Positions 8,507 through 17,897 are shown, counted from the first letter of the stretch. The stretch: 64,000 nt of DNA from Verrucomicrobiaceae bacterium (GCA_027484445.1 JAIXSY010000013.1:1-64000), one strand, 5' to 3'. Notes: generated from the letters alone by a model not told the origin. Translations and numbers: made by a program.

Positions 8507-9067
8507 ATGAGAAACTCATTCGCTACGAGCATTCTGCGAGCATTTTTGTGCTCATGCACAGCTCTTTCTTTGAGCGCAGTTTGGGCTGAAGATTCCTGCG
8601 AAGGCATCGCGAAAGACGTCTCGACGGCCGTCGCCAAAGAACCAGGTAAGGTTCTCATGATTGTTGAAGATGCACTGGTCATTAACGAAACTTGCGCAAA
8701 TTCGATCATCAAAGCGGCCATCGTAGCCTCGAATGCCAATGCTACTTTGGTCAATCAAATCGTGCAGACAGGCATTTCGGTCGCTCCTAAGATGACGGCA
8801 GCCATCATGGACGCAGCCTCTGCTGCCGCACCGGGTGCATCCATCACAGGTCCAGTCGTCGTGGCAGCCCCTTCTGGGAAAGAAGCTAAGAATCCGATTC
8901 CTGTCGTGGAAGCGGAGGATGACGATTTTGTGGCCGTGCCTTCCAGCCTGCGCGGCATTTATCTACTGCAACCTCCTCCTGGAGGATTCCTGCCGAGAGA
9001 TCCGAAAAAACGCCCTTGTGAAAAGGTCTGCGTTTCCCCCACACAGCATGTTCCTTATTACCCCTGA
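8507..9067 (+). CDS. Secreted/periplasmic protein of unknown function
   Basis: One hundred and eighty-six residues with a typical signal peptide (SILRAFLCSCTALSLSAVWA) cleaved about residue 27. The mature part begins with an Ala/Val-rich, probably helical domain (AKDVSTAVAKEPGKVLMIVEDALVI) containing two cysteines. An acidic linker follows (EAEDDDFVAV). The tail is Pro-rich with RDPKKRPCEKVCVSP and ends HVPYYP. I do not recognise a family. It directly precedes an outer-membrane barrel and the Wzc/Wza pair on the same strand, so a role in the envelope or polysaccharide export is suggested by position only. Confidence 0.7.
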   Translation: MRNSFATSILRAFLCSCTALSLSAVWAEDSCEGIAKDVSTAVAKEPGKVLMIVEDALVINETCANSIIKAAIVASNANATLVNQIVQTGISVAPKMTAAIMDAASAAAPGASITGPVVVAAPSGKEAKNPIPVVEAEDDDFVAVPSSLRGIYLLQPPPGGFLPRDPKKRPCEKVCVSPTQHVPYYP

Positions 9068-9117
9068 GTTCATCAGCGGCTAGTTCCAAAGTCCTTTCTC
9101 CCTTCTGATTTATTTTT

Positions 9118-10311
9118 ATGCGCGCATCAACTCTTCCTCTCATCGTAGCGATTTCGCTGCTGGGTTGCGCGCTCGCGGCTGCACAAGGCCTGACTGCCAT
9201 TCGAGACTACTCTGGTGACTTTGAGCAAGACAGTCCCCTTCAGTTCAGCGTTACCTCACGCGGAGGTTACGATTACCTGGACTACAGTCTGAACGACTTA
9301 GAAAGCTTTGAGTCCTACTACACCCAGGGTGGAGTTGGCATGACCTACACAGAAGCCGACCAAACCACACCTTGGAGTGTTGCTGTGGATCTCGGTGCCA
9401 TTCATTATTTCGATACCATTCCCAGGTACGATGACACCTTTTACAACGCAAGGGTCGCTTTCAACATCGCTCATCAGCTCTCAGAACGACTGAAAATCAG
9501 CAACAACTTCTTTTTGACTTACGAAGCGCAGCCCAATTTGGCACTGGGGGGTTCTACCACTTTGTTTAACGGACAATACCTGTATGGCTTCAACAATTTC
9601 AACGTGAGTTACGCATGGTCCCAGCGATTCTCGACCACGACTTCTTACACAGTCGATGGCATTTCTTATGAGGACGATGTGGTCTCCAATGCCGAAGATC
9701 GGCTTTCCCATCTCGTAGCGCAGCAGTTTTCATATGCTTTGACCAAGCGCACGAGCCTGACAGCAGAATATCGTTATCGTCACACTGCATTCGCCAATGC
9801 CGCAGGCCGTGATTTTCAGTCACACTTCGCTCTTGCAGGTGTGGATCATGCCTGGAGCCAACGCTTTACCGGTTCATTGCGTGCTGGGGCTGAATTCTAC
9901 CGTTCTGAGCTGACCAACACCACTGCTCCATACTCGGAAGTCGCACTCAACTATTCCATCGCCCGCAAGACTCAGGCACGTTGGTTTGGTGCTTTGGGCT
10001 TCGATGGTGCTGAATTGTCAGCGTTCCAAAGTCGTTATTCTCTCCGCTCGGGGGTAGATGTGAGTCATCAGCTCAACAAGAAAGTTGGACTCCGTGCAGG
10101 TGCACAATATGCCTACAGCGACTTTGATGGTGGCAGTGTGGTGCCTGACGTTACCGAGCACTCTTTGCTTCTTTCGGCTGGAGTCAGTTACCAAATTCTC
10201 GAAAACCTTTCGGTCGATGCTTCCTACAACTATTCAATTCTTCAGTCTGATGATGCGAATCGAGAGTTTCAGCGCAACAACGTCTCGGTGGGCGTGACCG
10301 CTTCTTTCTGA
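9118..10311 (+). CDS. Outer-membrane beta-barrel protein linked to exopolysaccharide export genes
   Basis: Three hundred and ninety-seven residues with a signal peptide (LIVAISLLGCALAAAQG). Many alternating hydrophobic/aromatic strands follow, for example YDYLDYSLNDL, FNNFNVSYAWSQRF and SLTAEYRYRHTAF. The last residues NNVSVGVTASF end in Phe after alternating hydrophobics, the usual BAM recognition signal. The pattern suggests a barrel of about 16-18 strands, like the EPS-associated barrels found next to Wza/Wzc genes. It sits between a secreted protein and wzc, followed by a terminator, so it may be a separate transcript from wzc. Confidence 0.78.
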   Translation: MRASTLPLIVAISLLGCALAAAQGLTAIRDYSGDFEQDSPLQFSVTSRGGYDYLDYSLNDLESFESYYTQGGVGMTYTEADQTTPWSVAVDLGAIHYFDTIPRYDDTFYNARVAFNIAHQLSERLKISNNFFLTYEAQPNLALGGSTTLFNGQYLYGFNNFNVSYAWSQRFSTTTSYTVDGISYEDDVVSNAEDRLSHLVAQQFSYALTKRTSLTAEYRYRHTAFANAAGRDFQSHFALAGVDHAWSQRFTGSLRAGAEFYRSELTNTTAPYSEVALNYSIARKTQARWFGALGFDGAELSAFQSRYSLRSGVDVSHQLNKKVGLRAGAQYAYSDFDGGSVVPDVTEHSLLLSAGVSYQILENLSVDASYNYSILQSDDANREFQRNNVSVGVTASF

Positions 10312-10335
10312 TTCTCCCCCAAACGCTCTCTCCCA

Positions 10336-10370
10336 AGCCAGCGCCAGCCGAAAGCTGCTGCTGGCTTTTT
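10336..10370 (+). terminator. Rho-independent terminator after the barrel gene
   Basis: AGCCAGC...AGC pairs with GCT...GCTGGCT around a CGAAA loop, with a short internal mismatch, and is followed by five T residues. It lies between the barrel gene and the tyrosine kinase gene. Confidence 0.75.
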
Positions 10371-10412
10371 GTAAAAGGTAAAATTCTCAACATCTCCTGA
10401 CTACAAGTTGAT

Positions 10413-12611
10413 ATGAATGAATCAGGTGCCAGCCATCCACACCACGCGCTTGATACTTGGCAGGTGATCCGTTCCCGCATTGGCCTGATCAGTCTCTCTT
10501 TTCTGCTGGTTTTCGCGACGGCTGCTATTGTCACTTACCTGATGCCACGAAAATACCGTGGTCGGGTGGAGATGAAAATCGAGCGGCTGACTAACAAAGT
10601 TCAGGTCTTCAATCGCAGCCCTGACGAGTTCATGGCACCGAGTGATGTTGTCATCAAAAACGAGTTCGAGAGCATCACCAAACCTGAAACGCTCTATCCG
10701 GTGGTCGATAAGCTCCAGTTGCAAACACGCTGGTCGATGCCGACTCGACAGACTGCTTTGGCAAAGTTGCGCGGTAACCTGGACACTCAATCGAGTGTTC
10801 GCTCCGACTTTGTCGTCATTGAATTTTATGATCCCGATCCTGCATTGGCGGCAGAGGTGGCGAATGCTGTCGCTGCGAGCTACATGAATCAACGCGTCGA
10901 AATCGACTCTCGTCAAAAACGTGAGGCGCTTGAGCGCATGGGCAAACAAATCTCTGAGCAGGAGCAACTGCGTGATCAGGCGCGCTTCAAGATGCAAGAG
11001 GCGAAGAAGAAAGCTGGGATTGTCGGTGATTGGATGCCTGGTGGAGGCCCATCCATCACTCCAGGTGCCACCATTCAGACCACAGAGAGTTCGATGGTGG
11101 TCTCTCGTGAGCAAGCCAAGCTACAAGCCGAGCTAGAAGTTCAAACCCTAACGGCTGAAAAAGATCAACTCCAAGGACTTAGTCCAGACGAATTGGTCGC
11201 ACGAGCATCAGGTCTGAAGCTCGAAAATCCCAATGTGCTTTCCATGATTGCCAAATATCAGGAACTGCTCGTGCAGCGAGAGGGAATGGTTCAACAGGGC
11301 ATGGGGAAAAAGCATCCCCTCGCGCAAGGGACGGACAGCCAGATCAGCAAATACAAAGAGCTCATCGCGCAGGAAATGCAGGGCCATTTGCAGGGACTGA
11401 CAAGCCGACTGGAAACGGCGATGAAAAGAAGGGATTCACTTCAAGCCTTCAATGAAGGCGCAAAAAAAGATCTCCTCGATCAGCAGTCTGCCTTCAATGA
11501 GTACAAAAGTGCGATGGATGATGTGACCTACATCGAAGCTTTGCTGGTGAAATTCAAAGAGAAGTATTCTGAGTACAATGCAGATCTTCAGATGGTGAAG
11601 TCACCTGCAACGATCTATGCAAATGCAGAAGTCGAACCCCGGCCGACCAAACCGAACGTGGCTTTGAATTTAGCTTTGGGGGCAGTCATGGGCCTGATGT
11701 TTGGTTTGGGCCTTGCTTTCTTTTTGGAATACTTGGATACCAGCGTCAAAAGCCTGGACGATGTGGAGAAATTTTTGGGAGTGCCAGTGTTGGCTGTTGT
11801 GCCTGCCAATGTGGGGGTCCTTCACCGTAAGAGCGGATTCAATCCCGATGCTGAAGCTTATCGCATCCTGCGCACCAACATCGAGTTCAATCGACGCAAT
11901 CCTGAAGCGAACTGCATCACGGTCACCAGTGGTGGGGCAGGGGAAGGCAAATCGACAACGTTGTGCAATCTTGCTTCCGTCTGTGCCCAAGGTGGCTACA
12001 GCGTTCTGCTGATCGATGCCGATCTGCGGCGTCCAAGTCTGCACAAATTGTTCGATATCGGAAACACGACAGGTCTGAGCAATTACCTGATGACAGAAGC
12101 CCGTCTTGAGGATGTCGTGGTGCGCACCCCGGTTGATCATCTTTATTTCCTGCCAAGTGGTCTATTGCCAGCGGATAGTGCGGGCATTTTGAATTCCGAA
12201 CGAATGAACGAATTGGTTTCAGAAGCAAAAAGCCGCTTCGATCTCGTGCTGATTGATGCTCCACCTATTCTGGGAGTGAGCGATGCTTCCGTCTTGGTCA
12301 ATATCGCTGACTTGACCATCTTTGTGGTTCAGCATCGCAAACTGCCAAGACACTTGCTTCTGCGGGTTAAGCAAACGGTCGAAAATGTCGGCGGTCGCAT
12401 GTTGGGAGTGGTTTTAAACCAAGTCGATCTGCGTTCTGACACACAATATCAATACTACACCAGTTACTACACCTACTACACACCCGGAAACAAAACGGCT
12501 TCGGCTTCATCATCACGTGCCACTCAAAGTCAGCGACGGCGCAAATCAGAGCCTGTGGTTTCCACTCCGACAGCAGCTACAGCGAGTTCTTCCTCTGCCG
12601 ATCTTTTTTAA
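10413..12611 (+). CDS. Wzc-like polysaccharide co-polymerase/tyrosine autokinase
   Basis: Controls chain length and export of a capsule or exopolysaccharide by cycles of self-phosphorylation at the inner membrane. The 732 residues contain an N-terminal membrane segment near residues 28-48 with a Wzz domain, a long coiled-coil periplasmic part, and a second membrane segment near 415-435 (LALGAVMGLMFGLGLAFFL). The BY-kinase domain follows: Walker A GGAGEGKST near 507-515, Walker A' LLIDADLRRP near 532-541 and Walker B LVLIDAPP near 611. The tyrosine cluster (YQYYTSYYTYYT, about 677-688) is followed by an unusual Ser/Arg/Thr-rich tail of some 44 residues. wza follows after 17 bases. No glycosyltransferases are nearby. 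Confidence 0.93.
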   Translation: MNESGASHPHHALDTWQVIRSRIGLISLSFLLVFATAAIVTYLMPRKYRGRVEMKIERLTNKVQVFNRSPDEFMAPSDVVIKNEFESITKPETLYPVVDKLQLQTRWSMPTRQTALAKLRGNLDTQSSVRSDFVVIEFYDPDPALAAEVANAVAASYMNQRVEIDSRQKREALERMGKQISEQEQLRDQARFKMQEAKKKAGIVGDWMPGGGPSITPGATIQTTESSMVVSREQAKLQAELEVQTLTAEKDQLQGLSPDELVARASGLKLENPNVLSMIAKYQELLVQREGMVQQGMGKKHPLAQGTDSQISKYKELIAQEMQGHLQGLTSRLETAMKRRDSLQAFNEGAKKDLLDQQSAFNEYKSAMDDVTYIEALLVKFKEKYSEYNADLQMVKSPATIYANAEVEPRPTKPNVALNLALGAVMGLMFGLGLAFFLEYLDTSVKSLDDVEKFLGVPVLAVVPANVGVLHRKSGFNPDAEAYRILRTNIEFNRRNPEANCITVTSGGAGEGKSTTLCNLASVCAQGGYSVLLIDADLRRPSLHKLFDIGNTTGLSNYLMTEARLEDVVVRTPVDHLYFLPSGLLPADSAGILNSERMNELVSEAKSRFDLVLIDAPPILGVSDASVLVNIADLTIFVVQHRKLPRHLLLRVKQTVENVGGRMLGVVLNQVDLRSDTQYQYYTSYYTYYTPGNKTASASSSRATQSQRRRKSEPVVSTPTAATASSSSADLF

Positions 12612-12628
12612 CGTCAGCTTTTCCCTTC

Positions 12629-13198
12629 ATGAAAAACCAACTGCTCTTGATTGCGATTGCCTGTGCTTGCTTGGTTCAAGACCTTTCGGCTCAAACGGGT
12701 GAGCTACCGCTGCGTCCTGGAGATCGCATCACGGTGGCGGTCGGCGGAATTCCCGATAACGAAATTGTGCAGATTCGCGGTGTTTACACCGTCGGGGATG
12801 ATGGAACCATTCCTCTGCTGTACATAGGCAATGTGCGTGCTTCTGGGTTGAAGCCTTCCGCTCTCCAGCGAGCCATCGAGCAGCGTTACATCAGCGAGGA
12901 AATTTACACGCGTCCAACGGTGGTAGTTTCCATCGACGGTGGTGAAAGCGCCGCGACCATGAGGACAGTCATGGTCACGGGGGTGAACAAACCCGGAGCC
13001 GTGCCTTACAAGCAAGGCATGACCCTGTCCCAAGCCATCATGACTGCAGGTGGGCCAACGCCATTCAGCAGCATGAAGAAGGTGAAGCTCGTGCGTTCGG
13101 GAAGATCACCGACGATACACAATTTGAGCAGTGGCACGGGCAACCCTTCGGTGGATGTGTCGGTTCAGCCCGATGATCAAATCATTGTTCCAGAGTGA
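12629..13198 (+). CDS. Wza-type polysaccharide export protein
   Basis: Periplasmic/outer-membrane export protein of 189 residues. A signal peptide (LLIAIACACLVQDLSA) is followed by the Poly_export domain (LRPGDRITVAVGGIP...TVGDDGTIPLLYIGNVRASGLK) and a SLBB/SAF-like domain (VMVTGVNKPGAVPYKQGMTLSQAIMTAGG). It ends DVSVQPDDQIIVPE, the usual ending of short Wza-like proteins. There is no cysteine in a clear lipobox position. It is translated 17 bases after the Wzc-like gene, and its 3' end overlaps the convergent mutY by 17 bases. It should form the outer-membrane exit of the polysaccharide route with the upstream kinase. Confidence 0.92.
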   Translation: MKNQLLLIAIACACLVQDLSAQTGELPLRPGDRITVAVGGIPDNEIVQIRGVYTVGDDGTIPLLYIGNVRASGLKPSALQRAIEQRYISEEIYTRPTVVVSIDGGESAATMRTVMVTGVNKPGAVPYKQGMTLSQAIMTAGGPTPFSSMKKVKLVRSGRSPTIHNLSSGTGNPSVDVSVQPDDQIIVPE

Positions 13199-14219
13199 AG
13201 GTGGGCGCTGCGTTGAGTTCCATTTGCAGCAACTTTTCCAAAGCTCGCCGGTAAGGGCTAGGCATGGGTAATTCCTGAAGTTCAGTTTGCTGAAAACATC
13301 GCCAGTTGTCTCGATGCGAAATCCCAGGTGGTTTTTCATGCACCCAAAGGATGACCTTGTAGCGCGTGATGCCATAGTGGGTTTTCAGAAGGACGCGTGG
13401 CAGTGCAGCATCTTCTTCAAGCTGAAGGCTTGGCAATTTCCACAGACCTGTTCGACGTTTGCCTAGCTCTTGTTCTAGCAACACACCTTCTGGAGTCTGG
13501 ACGAAAAAAACCCGCTCAGTCACTTCCGTCAGGACGGTTTTCGTTTTTTTGACGGGAAGTTGTTCCGGAGTTCGAGTTTGGCATTGCTGATGAAGAGGAC
13601 AAAGCATGCATGCTGGTTTGATCGGCCTGCAAACAACCTGCCCCAGCTCCATGAGCGCAGAGTTCAGGACTCTGGGATCTCGGGATGTTTTGACGATGGC
13701 ATTTGCTCGCTGCCAAAGCCTTCGACTTCCTTCGGTGCTATCCATCGGTGTGGCATCATCCCAGAGTCGGGATAGCACACGTGCGACATTTCCATCCACG
13801 ATGGGTTCGGCCAAACCAAAAGCAAAGCTAGCGACTGCTCCAGCTGTGTATGGGCCGATGCCGGGTAGGCTGAGAATTTGTTCCGGGTTCTCGGGGAATT
13901 TCCCATCGTGCTCGTTGAGGATTACTTGTGCTAATCGATGCAGGTTGCGAGCACGACGATAGTAGCCCAGGCCTTGCCAGGCGCTCAGCACGTCTTCCTC
14001 TGAAGCTTCCGCCAAGCGTTCAACATTCGGGAATCGTGACATCCAGCGCTCATAAAATCCACGATCCAACACGGTGGTGATCTGTGTCTGCTGCAGCATG
14101 ACCTCAGACACCAAAATGGCGTAAGGATCTCGGGTCCGACGCCAGGGGTAATCTCGTCCATGCGCTTGAAACCAGGATTCCAGGGCGGCAGCGATTTCGG
14201 CGGTGGAAGGTGCTACCAT
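13182..14219 (-). CDS. mutY: A/G-specific adenine DNA glycosylase
   Basis: Removes adenine mispaired with 8-oxoguanine in base excision repair. It has the catalytic Glu39 in SEVMLQQTQ, the helix-hairpin-helix LPGIGPYTAGAVASFAFG (118-135), the catalytic Asp142 in PIVDGNV, and an iron-sulfur cluster loop with Cys197, 204, 207 and 213 in the exact C-6-C-2-C-5-C spacing of MutY. A NUDIX-like C-terminal part (VFFVQTPEGVLLEQ...GLWKLPSLQLEE) recognises the oxidised base. The 345-residue length is normal. It overlaps the end of the convergent wza-like gene. Confidence 0.96.
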   Translation of the reverse strand: MVAPSTAEIAAALESWFQAHGRDYPWRRTRDPYAILVSEVMLQQTQITTVLDRGFYERWMSRFPNVERLAEASEEDVLSAWQGLGYYRRARNLHRLAQVILNEHDGKFPENPEQILSLPGIGPYTAGAVASFAFGLAEPIVDGNVARVLSRLWDDATPMDSTEGSRRLWQRANAIVKTSRDPRVLNSALMELGQVVCRPIKPACMLCPLHQQCQTRTPEQLPVKKTKTVLTEVTERVFFVQTPEGVLLEQELGKRRTGLWKLPSLQLEEDAALPRVLLKTHYGITRYKVILWVHEKPPGISHRDNWRCFQQTELQELPMPSPYRRALEKLLQMELNAAPTFTLEQ

Positions 14220-14240
14220 TCTGGAGATAAGGCCATTGGC

Positions 14241-16487
14241 TTAGCGTGCCGAGACAGACTTACTTTCGCTGTCTTTTTTCGGCGCTTCGGTGCCTTTCAG
14301 CAGTGCCTCCATGCTTTGGTCTGGAGTCACGCCTTTCTTCAGGGCTTGCTGGTATTCTGTCCTCGCTTTGTCCCATTGAGGTGGGTCCCACGTGGCGTAA
14401 AGCACGGCGAGATTGTAATGTGCCTCTCCATAGGAAGGGTCCAGTGCGAGAGCGCTCTTGAATTCACGCTCAGCGCGCTCACGAAAATTTTTCTTCGTTG
14501 CAATGATGCCCAAGTAGTGTCTGCCACGTGCGTTTTTGGGATTGATCGTCAGGCCTTTTTCAAAGGAAGCCATGGAGTCGTCCAGGCGTTCTTGTTTGAA
14601 GTAAGTGACACCCAATTGAAAGGCTGCAGACTCGTTTTGTGGATCAATCAGCAAACATTTTTTGAGTGCGGCTTCTGCTTCAGGATACTTTTGCTGACGT
14701 TCTCTCGCATAGCCTAGGCCGACAAGCGCAAGTGTATTCTTGGGATCGGCACGCAACGCATCTTCGAAAATACCTGCTGCGACATCAAACTGTCGGTTGC
14801 TGAAGGCTTCGTTGGCTTTTTTCAGCAAACCATCAATGGGACTCTCCTGTTTAGCAGCTGCTGGATCAGCAGAGTCGCCACTTTTTGAAATGCGGGCGAT
14901 CAGGGTGCCCTGAATGCCATTTGAGCTTAGCAATTCTCGCACGGATGGATCGGTGAAGAGCTTCTCTTCTTCGGGGCTCAGCGTCAGTCGGCCTTCTTTC
15001 AGTTCTTCGACTTGTTCGAGCAGCTTGCTGGAAACTCCCTCCATCTTTTTTAGCTCAGCGATCACCAGATCTCGCGCCTGCTGCTGGCGATACTGGCTGC
15101 GCAGTTGACGCATGATGATCTCTCGGAGCACGGAATTTTCCTGCACAACTTCGGGCGGCATGTCGGCAGGCTTTTGTTCCTGGAGTTTTTTCAATTGCAG
15201 CGTTAGTTCTGCTATCTGCGTTTGATAGGCACCGCTTTGCTGGCGCAGTCCTGCGATCTCGCCTTGCAGGGTGGTGATCTGTGTCCGCAGGCTGGCGATC
15301 TCTTGATCCTTCCGCGTGGCTTCGGCTTTGAGCGTCACGATCTGTTTTTGAGCGGATTCTAGCTCTTTCTTCAGTCGATCGTTTTCGGCCAGCAGCTTTT
15401 TCATAGCCTGGCTGTCAGCCTCGGTTGGCTGGCGTTTTTTCATCTGATCGATCTCGGTTTTTAGTCCCAAAAGTTGGGCGCTTTTGGCATCACGTTCCTT
15501 TTCGATCGCGATGACTTTTTGATCTGCCTCTTGAGCACGTTTTTCGGCATCCACCGTTTTCTTTTCAGCAGCAGCCAGGGCTGCCGCTTTAGCATCTCGT
15601 TCTTTGATGGCTGCGTCGCGTTCGGCCAAAATCTTGTTCCGTTCTGTTTCGACGGTGTTGATTCGCACGGCGGATTCTGTCAGTTTTTGTCGCGCTTCTG
15701 CTGCGGCGGTTTCAGCTGCTGCGAGCCGTTGCATGGCTTTTTTGTACTCGACCTCGACTCCGATTTTTTCCTTTGTCAGTGCGTCCAGTTGTTCTTGGGT
15801 TGCCTTCCCTGCAGCGACTTCCATGCGCATGGCGGCGATGGCGTCGTCTTTGGACTTCATGTCGGCTTCGAGCTTTTGTTGTTTGTCGCGAGAGACGGTG
15901 ATTTCTCCGGAGGCCCACTGATACCACTGCTGCCACTTGGCTAGGTCTCCCTGCATGACCGCATTTTGGCTTTCCAGCGTGGTCATGCGCTGGCGATACG
16001 CTGATTCCCACTGAGCCAGCACTTCGGAAAGACTTGGAATAGCTCCGGCTACAGGGGCTGCGCCTGAGGTGGCCAAGGCACCAGGAGACGGCACACTGCC
16101 TGGAGTAAGGCCGAAAAGTGGAGCGCTTGGTGTCGCGGCTGTTGGCATGGGCTGTGTCGCAGGGGTGGACGCTGCGGCAGGCTGGGCGAGTCTGGCCTGA
16201 ACACGGGAGATGGCTTGATCCGTTAGGGCGCGCCGATTGTTCAGCATCCCAGGCTGCCAGTCTGGATTTGCATCTGCGACCGCATCGAAGATGCCTTTCA
16301 TTTTCTGATAGAGGGAAAGCGCACCCTGCAGGTTCCCTTCCTGCTCCATGGTCTCTGCGTCTTTCTTCAGCACGAAACCACGGAAAAACTGATCCGCTGC
16401 ATCATCGGTTCCGATGATCTGGGCAGGCGCTGGCGCAATCGAACCGAGCGCGATGACGGCCAAAAGAACAGGGGGGGGAAATTTCAT
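14241..16487 (-). CDS. Exported coiled-coil protein with C-terminal TPR repeats
   Basis: Seven hundred and forty-eight residues starting MKFPPPVLLAVIALGSIAPAPA, a signal peptide. After a Pro/Ala/Thr-rich linker a very long coiled coil (roughly residues 190-480) is rich in Lys, Glu, Ala and Gln with clear heptads. About five tetratricopeptide units follow near the end, such as ANEAFSNRQFDVAAGIFEDALRADP, YPEAEAALKKCLLIDP and RAEREFKSALALDPSYGEAHYNLAVLY. This architecture resembles periplasmic scaffold proteins. The final Lys/Ser-rich tail is SKSVSAR. A longer in-frame start exists but would bury the signal peptide. Function unknown. Confidence 0.8.
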   Translation of the reverse strand: MKFPPPVLLAVIALGSIAPAPAQIIGTDDAADQFFRGFVLKKDAETMEQEGNLQGALSLYQKMKGIFDAVADANPDWQPGMLNNRRALTDQAISRVQARLAQPAAASTPATQPMPTAATPSAPLFGLTPGSVPSPGALATSGAAPVAGAIPSLSEVLAQWESAYRQRMTTLESQNAVMQGDLAKWQQWYQWASGEITVSRDKQQKLEADMKSKDDAIAAMRMEVAAGKATQEQLDALTKEKIGVEVEYKKAMQRLAAAETAAAEARQKLTESAVRINTVETERNKILAERDAAIKERDAKAAALAAAEKKTVDAEKRAQEADQKVIAIEKERDAKSAQLLGLKTEIDQMKKRQPTEADSQAMKKLLAENDRLKKELESAQKQIVTLKAEATRKDQEIASLRTQITTLQGEIAGLRQQSGAYQTQIAELTLQLKKLQEQKPADMPPEVVQENSVLREIIMRQLRSQYRQQQARDLVIAELKKMEGVSSKLLEQVEELKEGRLTLSPEEEKLFTDPSVRELLSSNGIQGTLIARISKSGDSADPAAAKQESPIDGLLKKANEAFSNRQFDVAAGIFEDALRADPKNTLALVGLGYARERQQKYPEAEAALKKCLLIDPQNESAAFQLGVTYFKQERLDDSMASFEKGLTINPKNARGRHYLGIIATKKNFRERAEREFKSALALDPSYGEAHYNLAVLYATWDPPQWDKARTEYQQALKKGVTPDQSMEALLKGTEAPKKDSESKSVSAR

Positions 16488-16787
16488 GGGGGGAGAAAAA
16501 TTAACGGAAAGCAGGATTTTTGTAAACCTCCCTCTCCGCAAAAGCCAGGCTTCTTCGGGTTCCTTCCCCAGCACAGAGTCAGGGAACCTGAACGCAGGAT
16601 CGTCGAGCTACCCGTGATGGGTCGTGCTGGATGAAACCAAAGGCTTAGGGGCGAAAGCGCCTTGGCATCAGCGGATCGTTTTGCGTGAGGGGGCCTTGAT
16701 TTCAGGGCTGTAGTTCAGCGACACCATGTGGTGTGTCGCGATTCAGCTTGCTGGCTTGGATTGGCGATTCTAGATTTTACAGAACGA
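16488..16787. other. Divergent intergenic region
   Basis: This 300-base stretch between two divergent genes should hold both promoters. I see no recognisable gene, RNA or strong hairpin. A run of eight G residues lies just inside the start of the coiled-coil gene, near 16471-16478. Confidence 0.4.
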
Positions 16788-17795
16788 ATGATACTTTGTC
16801 TCGAATCCTCCATTTTGGGCGGCTTTTTGTCCAACGAAGTGCCCGGCTTGGTCACAGGCCAGTTGCATCTCGCCGGTCAGTCGAAGCCAGTTCGAGTGGA
16901 GTTGGTGGGGAATTTCATGAGGGACATCGCAGGTTGCCGAGTGGATTTTCACAATCCTCTGCCGAATGGGGATCTGGAGGATGTCGCCTGGGTCGCAGTC
17001 CATCAATCTGGCTTCACCGGGGTCATGACGGCATCGAATCGTGTCTCTCGCTTGCCGCGCCGTCGAAGGGCTTCAGAGAGCCCCTTGCCCGATCCTGTAG
17101 GGCTGAAAAACTTACTGTTTTTTGAATGGTTCAATGAACAAGCACAGCGGGTGCTCATCCAGTCTTGGCATCTCCAGCTGAGGGTCAGTGCGCCGAATTG
17201 GCAACTTAGTTCGGAGGAAGAAGCCCAGCAACTGCGCCAAGCACGTGCCCGCCGAAAGCACTTCCTGCTAGCCTCGCGCGATGATGCGCCGCCATCGGGT
17301 ATCTCTGCGCTGCACGCACCAGGCATGGCCGATCCTTTTGAGCCTGCTAGCCCAGGTCTTGATCCTTTTGTCAATTTCGCGGATCTCCCAGAGATGACTG
17401 GCAGTGCAGGTTTGGCAGACAAGCCGAGTGCAGATCCTTCGCGCCGCGTGGGTGCTCTGGGCGCGGAGCTGCACCGCTTCGGTCGCTTGCTCATGCGGGC
17501 TGAAGAGGTGCGGAATCGACCTGCCATCGTTCAGCTTTTGTCCACGGTGGCAGATTTAGCTCAGCATTTGGTGCACATCCTTCGGCAGTTCAGTCCGAGC
17601 GATAAATCGGCCTGGCGATATCTCGTGATTGATTTGGAGCAATCTTTGCCCCTCTTTGCTGCGGCGCTGAATGCGACCGATCAACTGGTCCGGCAATCAA
17701 CTGCTGGAACGGACAAAGCTTGGCTCGGGCAGGTGCAGGCTAGCCTACTCAACATCGAGCTGCGCATGAGAGAGCTGCTGGTTCAGCTGCGCTGA
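16788..17795 (+). CDS. Hypothetical protein, no family recognised
   Basis: Three hundred and thirty-five residues from MILCLESSILGGFL; an earlier GTG or ATG would add 20 residues with no clear signal. The first 80 residues look like a beta-rich domain (GQLHLAGQSKPVRVELVGNF and LEDVAWVAVHQSGFTGVMTAS). The middle has an Arg/Glu-rich helix (SEEEAQQLRQARARRKHFLL) and a Pro/Asp-rich linker. The last 110 residues look fully helical (ALGAELHRFGRLLMRAEEVR...LLNIELRMRELLVQLR). No membrane segment or catalytic motif is seen. The gene stands alone between divergent and unrelated genes. Confidence 0.6.
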   Translation: MILCLESSILGGFLSNEVPGLVTGQLHLAGQSKPVRVELVGNFMRDIAGCRVDFHNPLPNGDLEDVAWVAVHQSGFTGVMTASNRVSRLPRRRRASESPLPDPVGLKNLLFFEWFNEQAQRVLIQSWHLQLRVSAPNWQLSSEEEAQQLRQARARRKHFLLASRDDAPPSGISALHAPGMADPFEPASPGLDPFVNFADLPEMTGSAGLADKPSADPSRRVGALGAELHRFGRLLMRAEEVRNRPAIVQLLSTVADLAQHLVHILRQFSPSDKSAWRYLVIDLEQSLPLFAAALNATDQLVRQSTAGTDKAWLGQVQASLLNIELRMRELLVQLR

Positions 17796-17897
17796 TTTGT
17801 CTGTTTTCGCAACATTTCATCGGATATCATTCCGACGAGAGGGGCAAATCCACGTGCCTGAAAGGACTCTTTTGTACTTCACGATTAGCTCTTCTGT

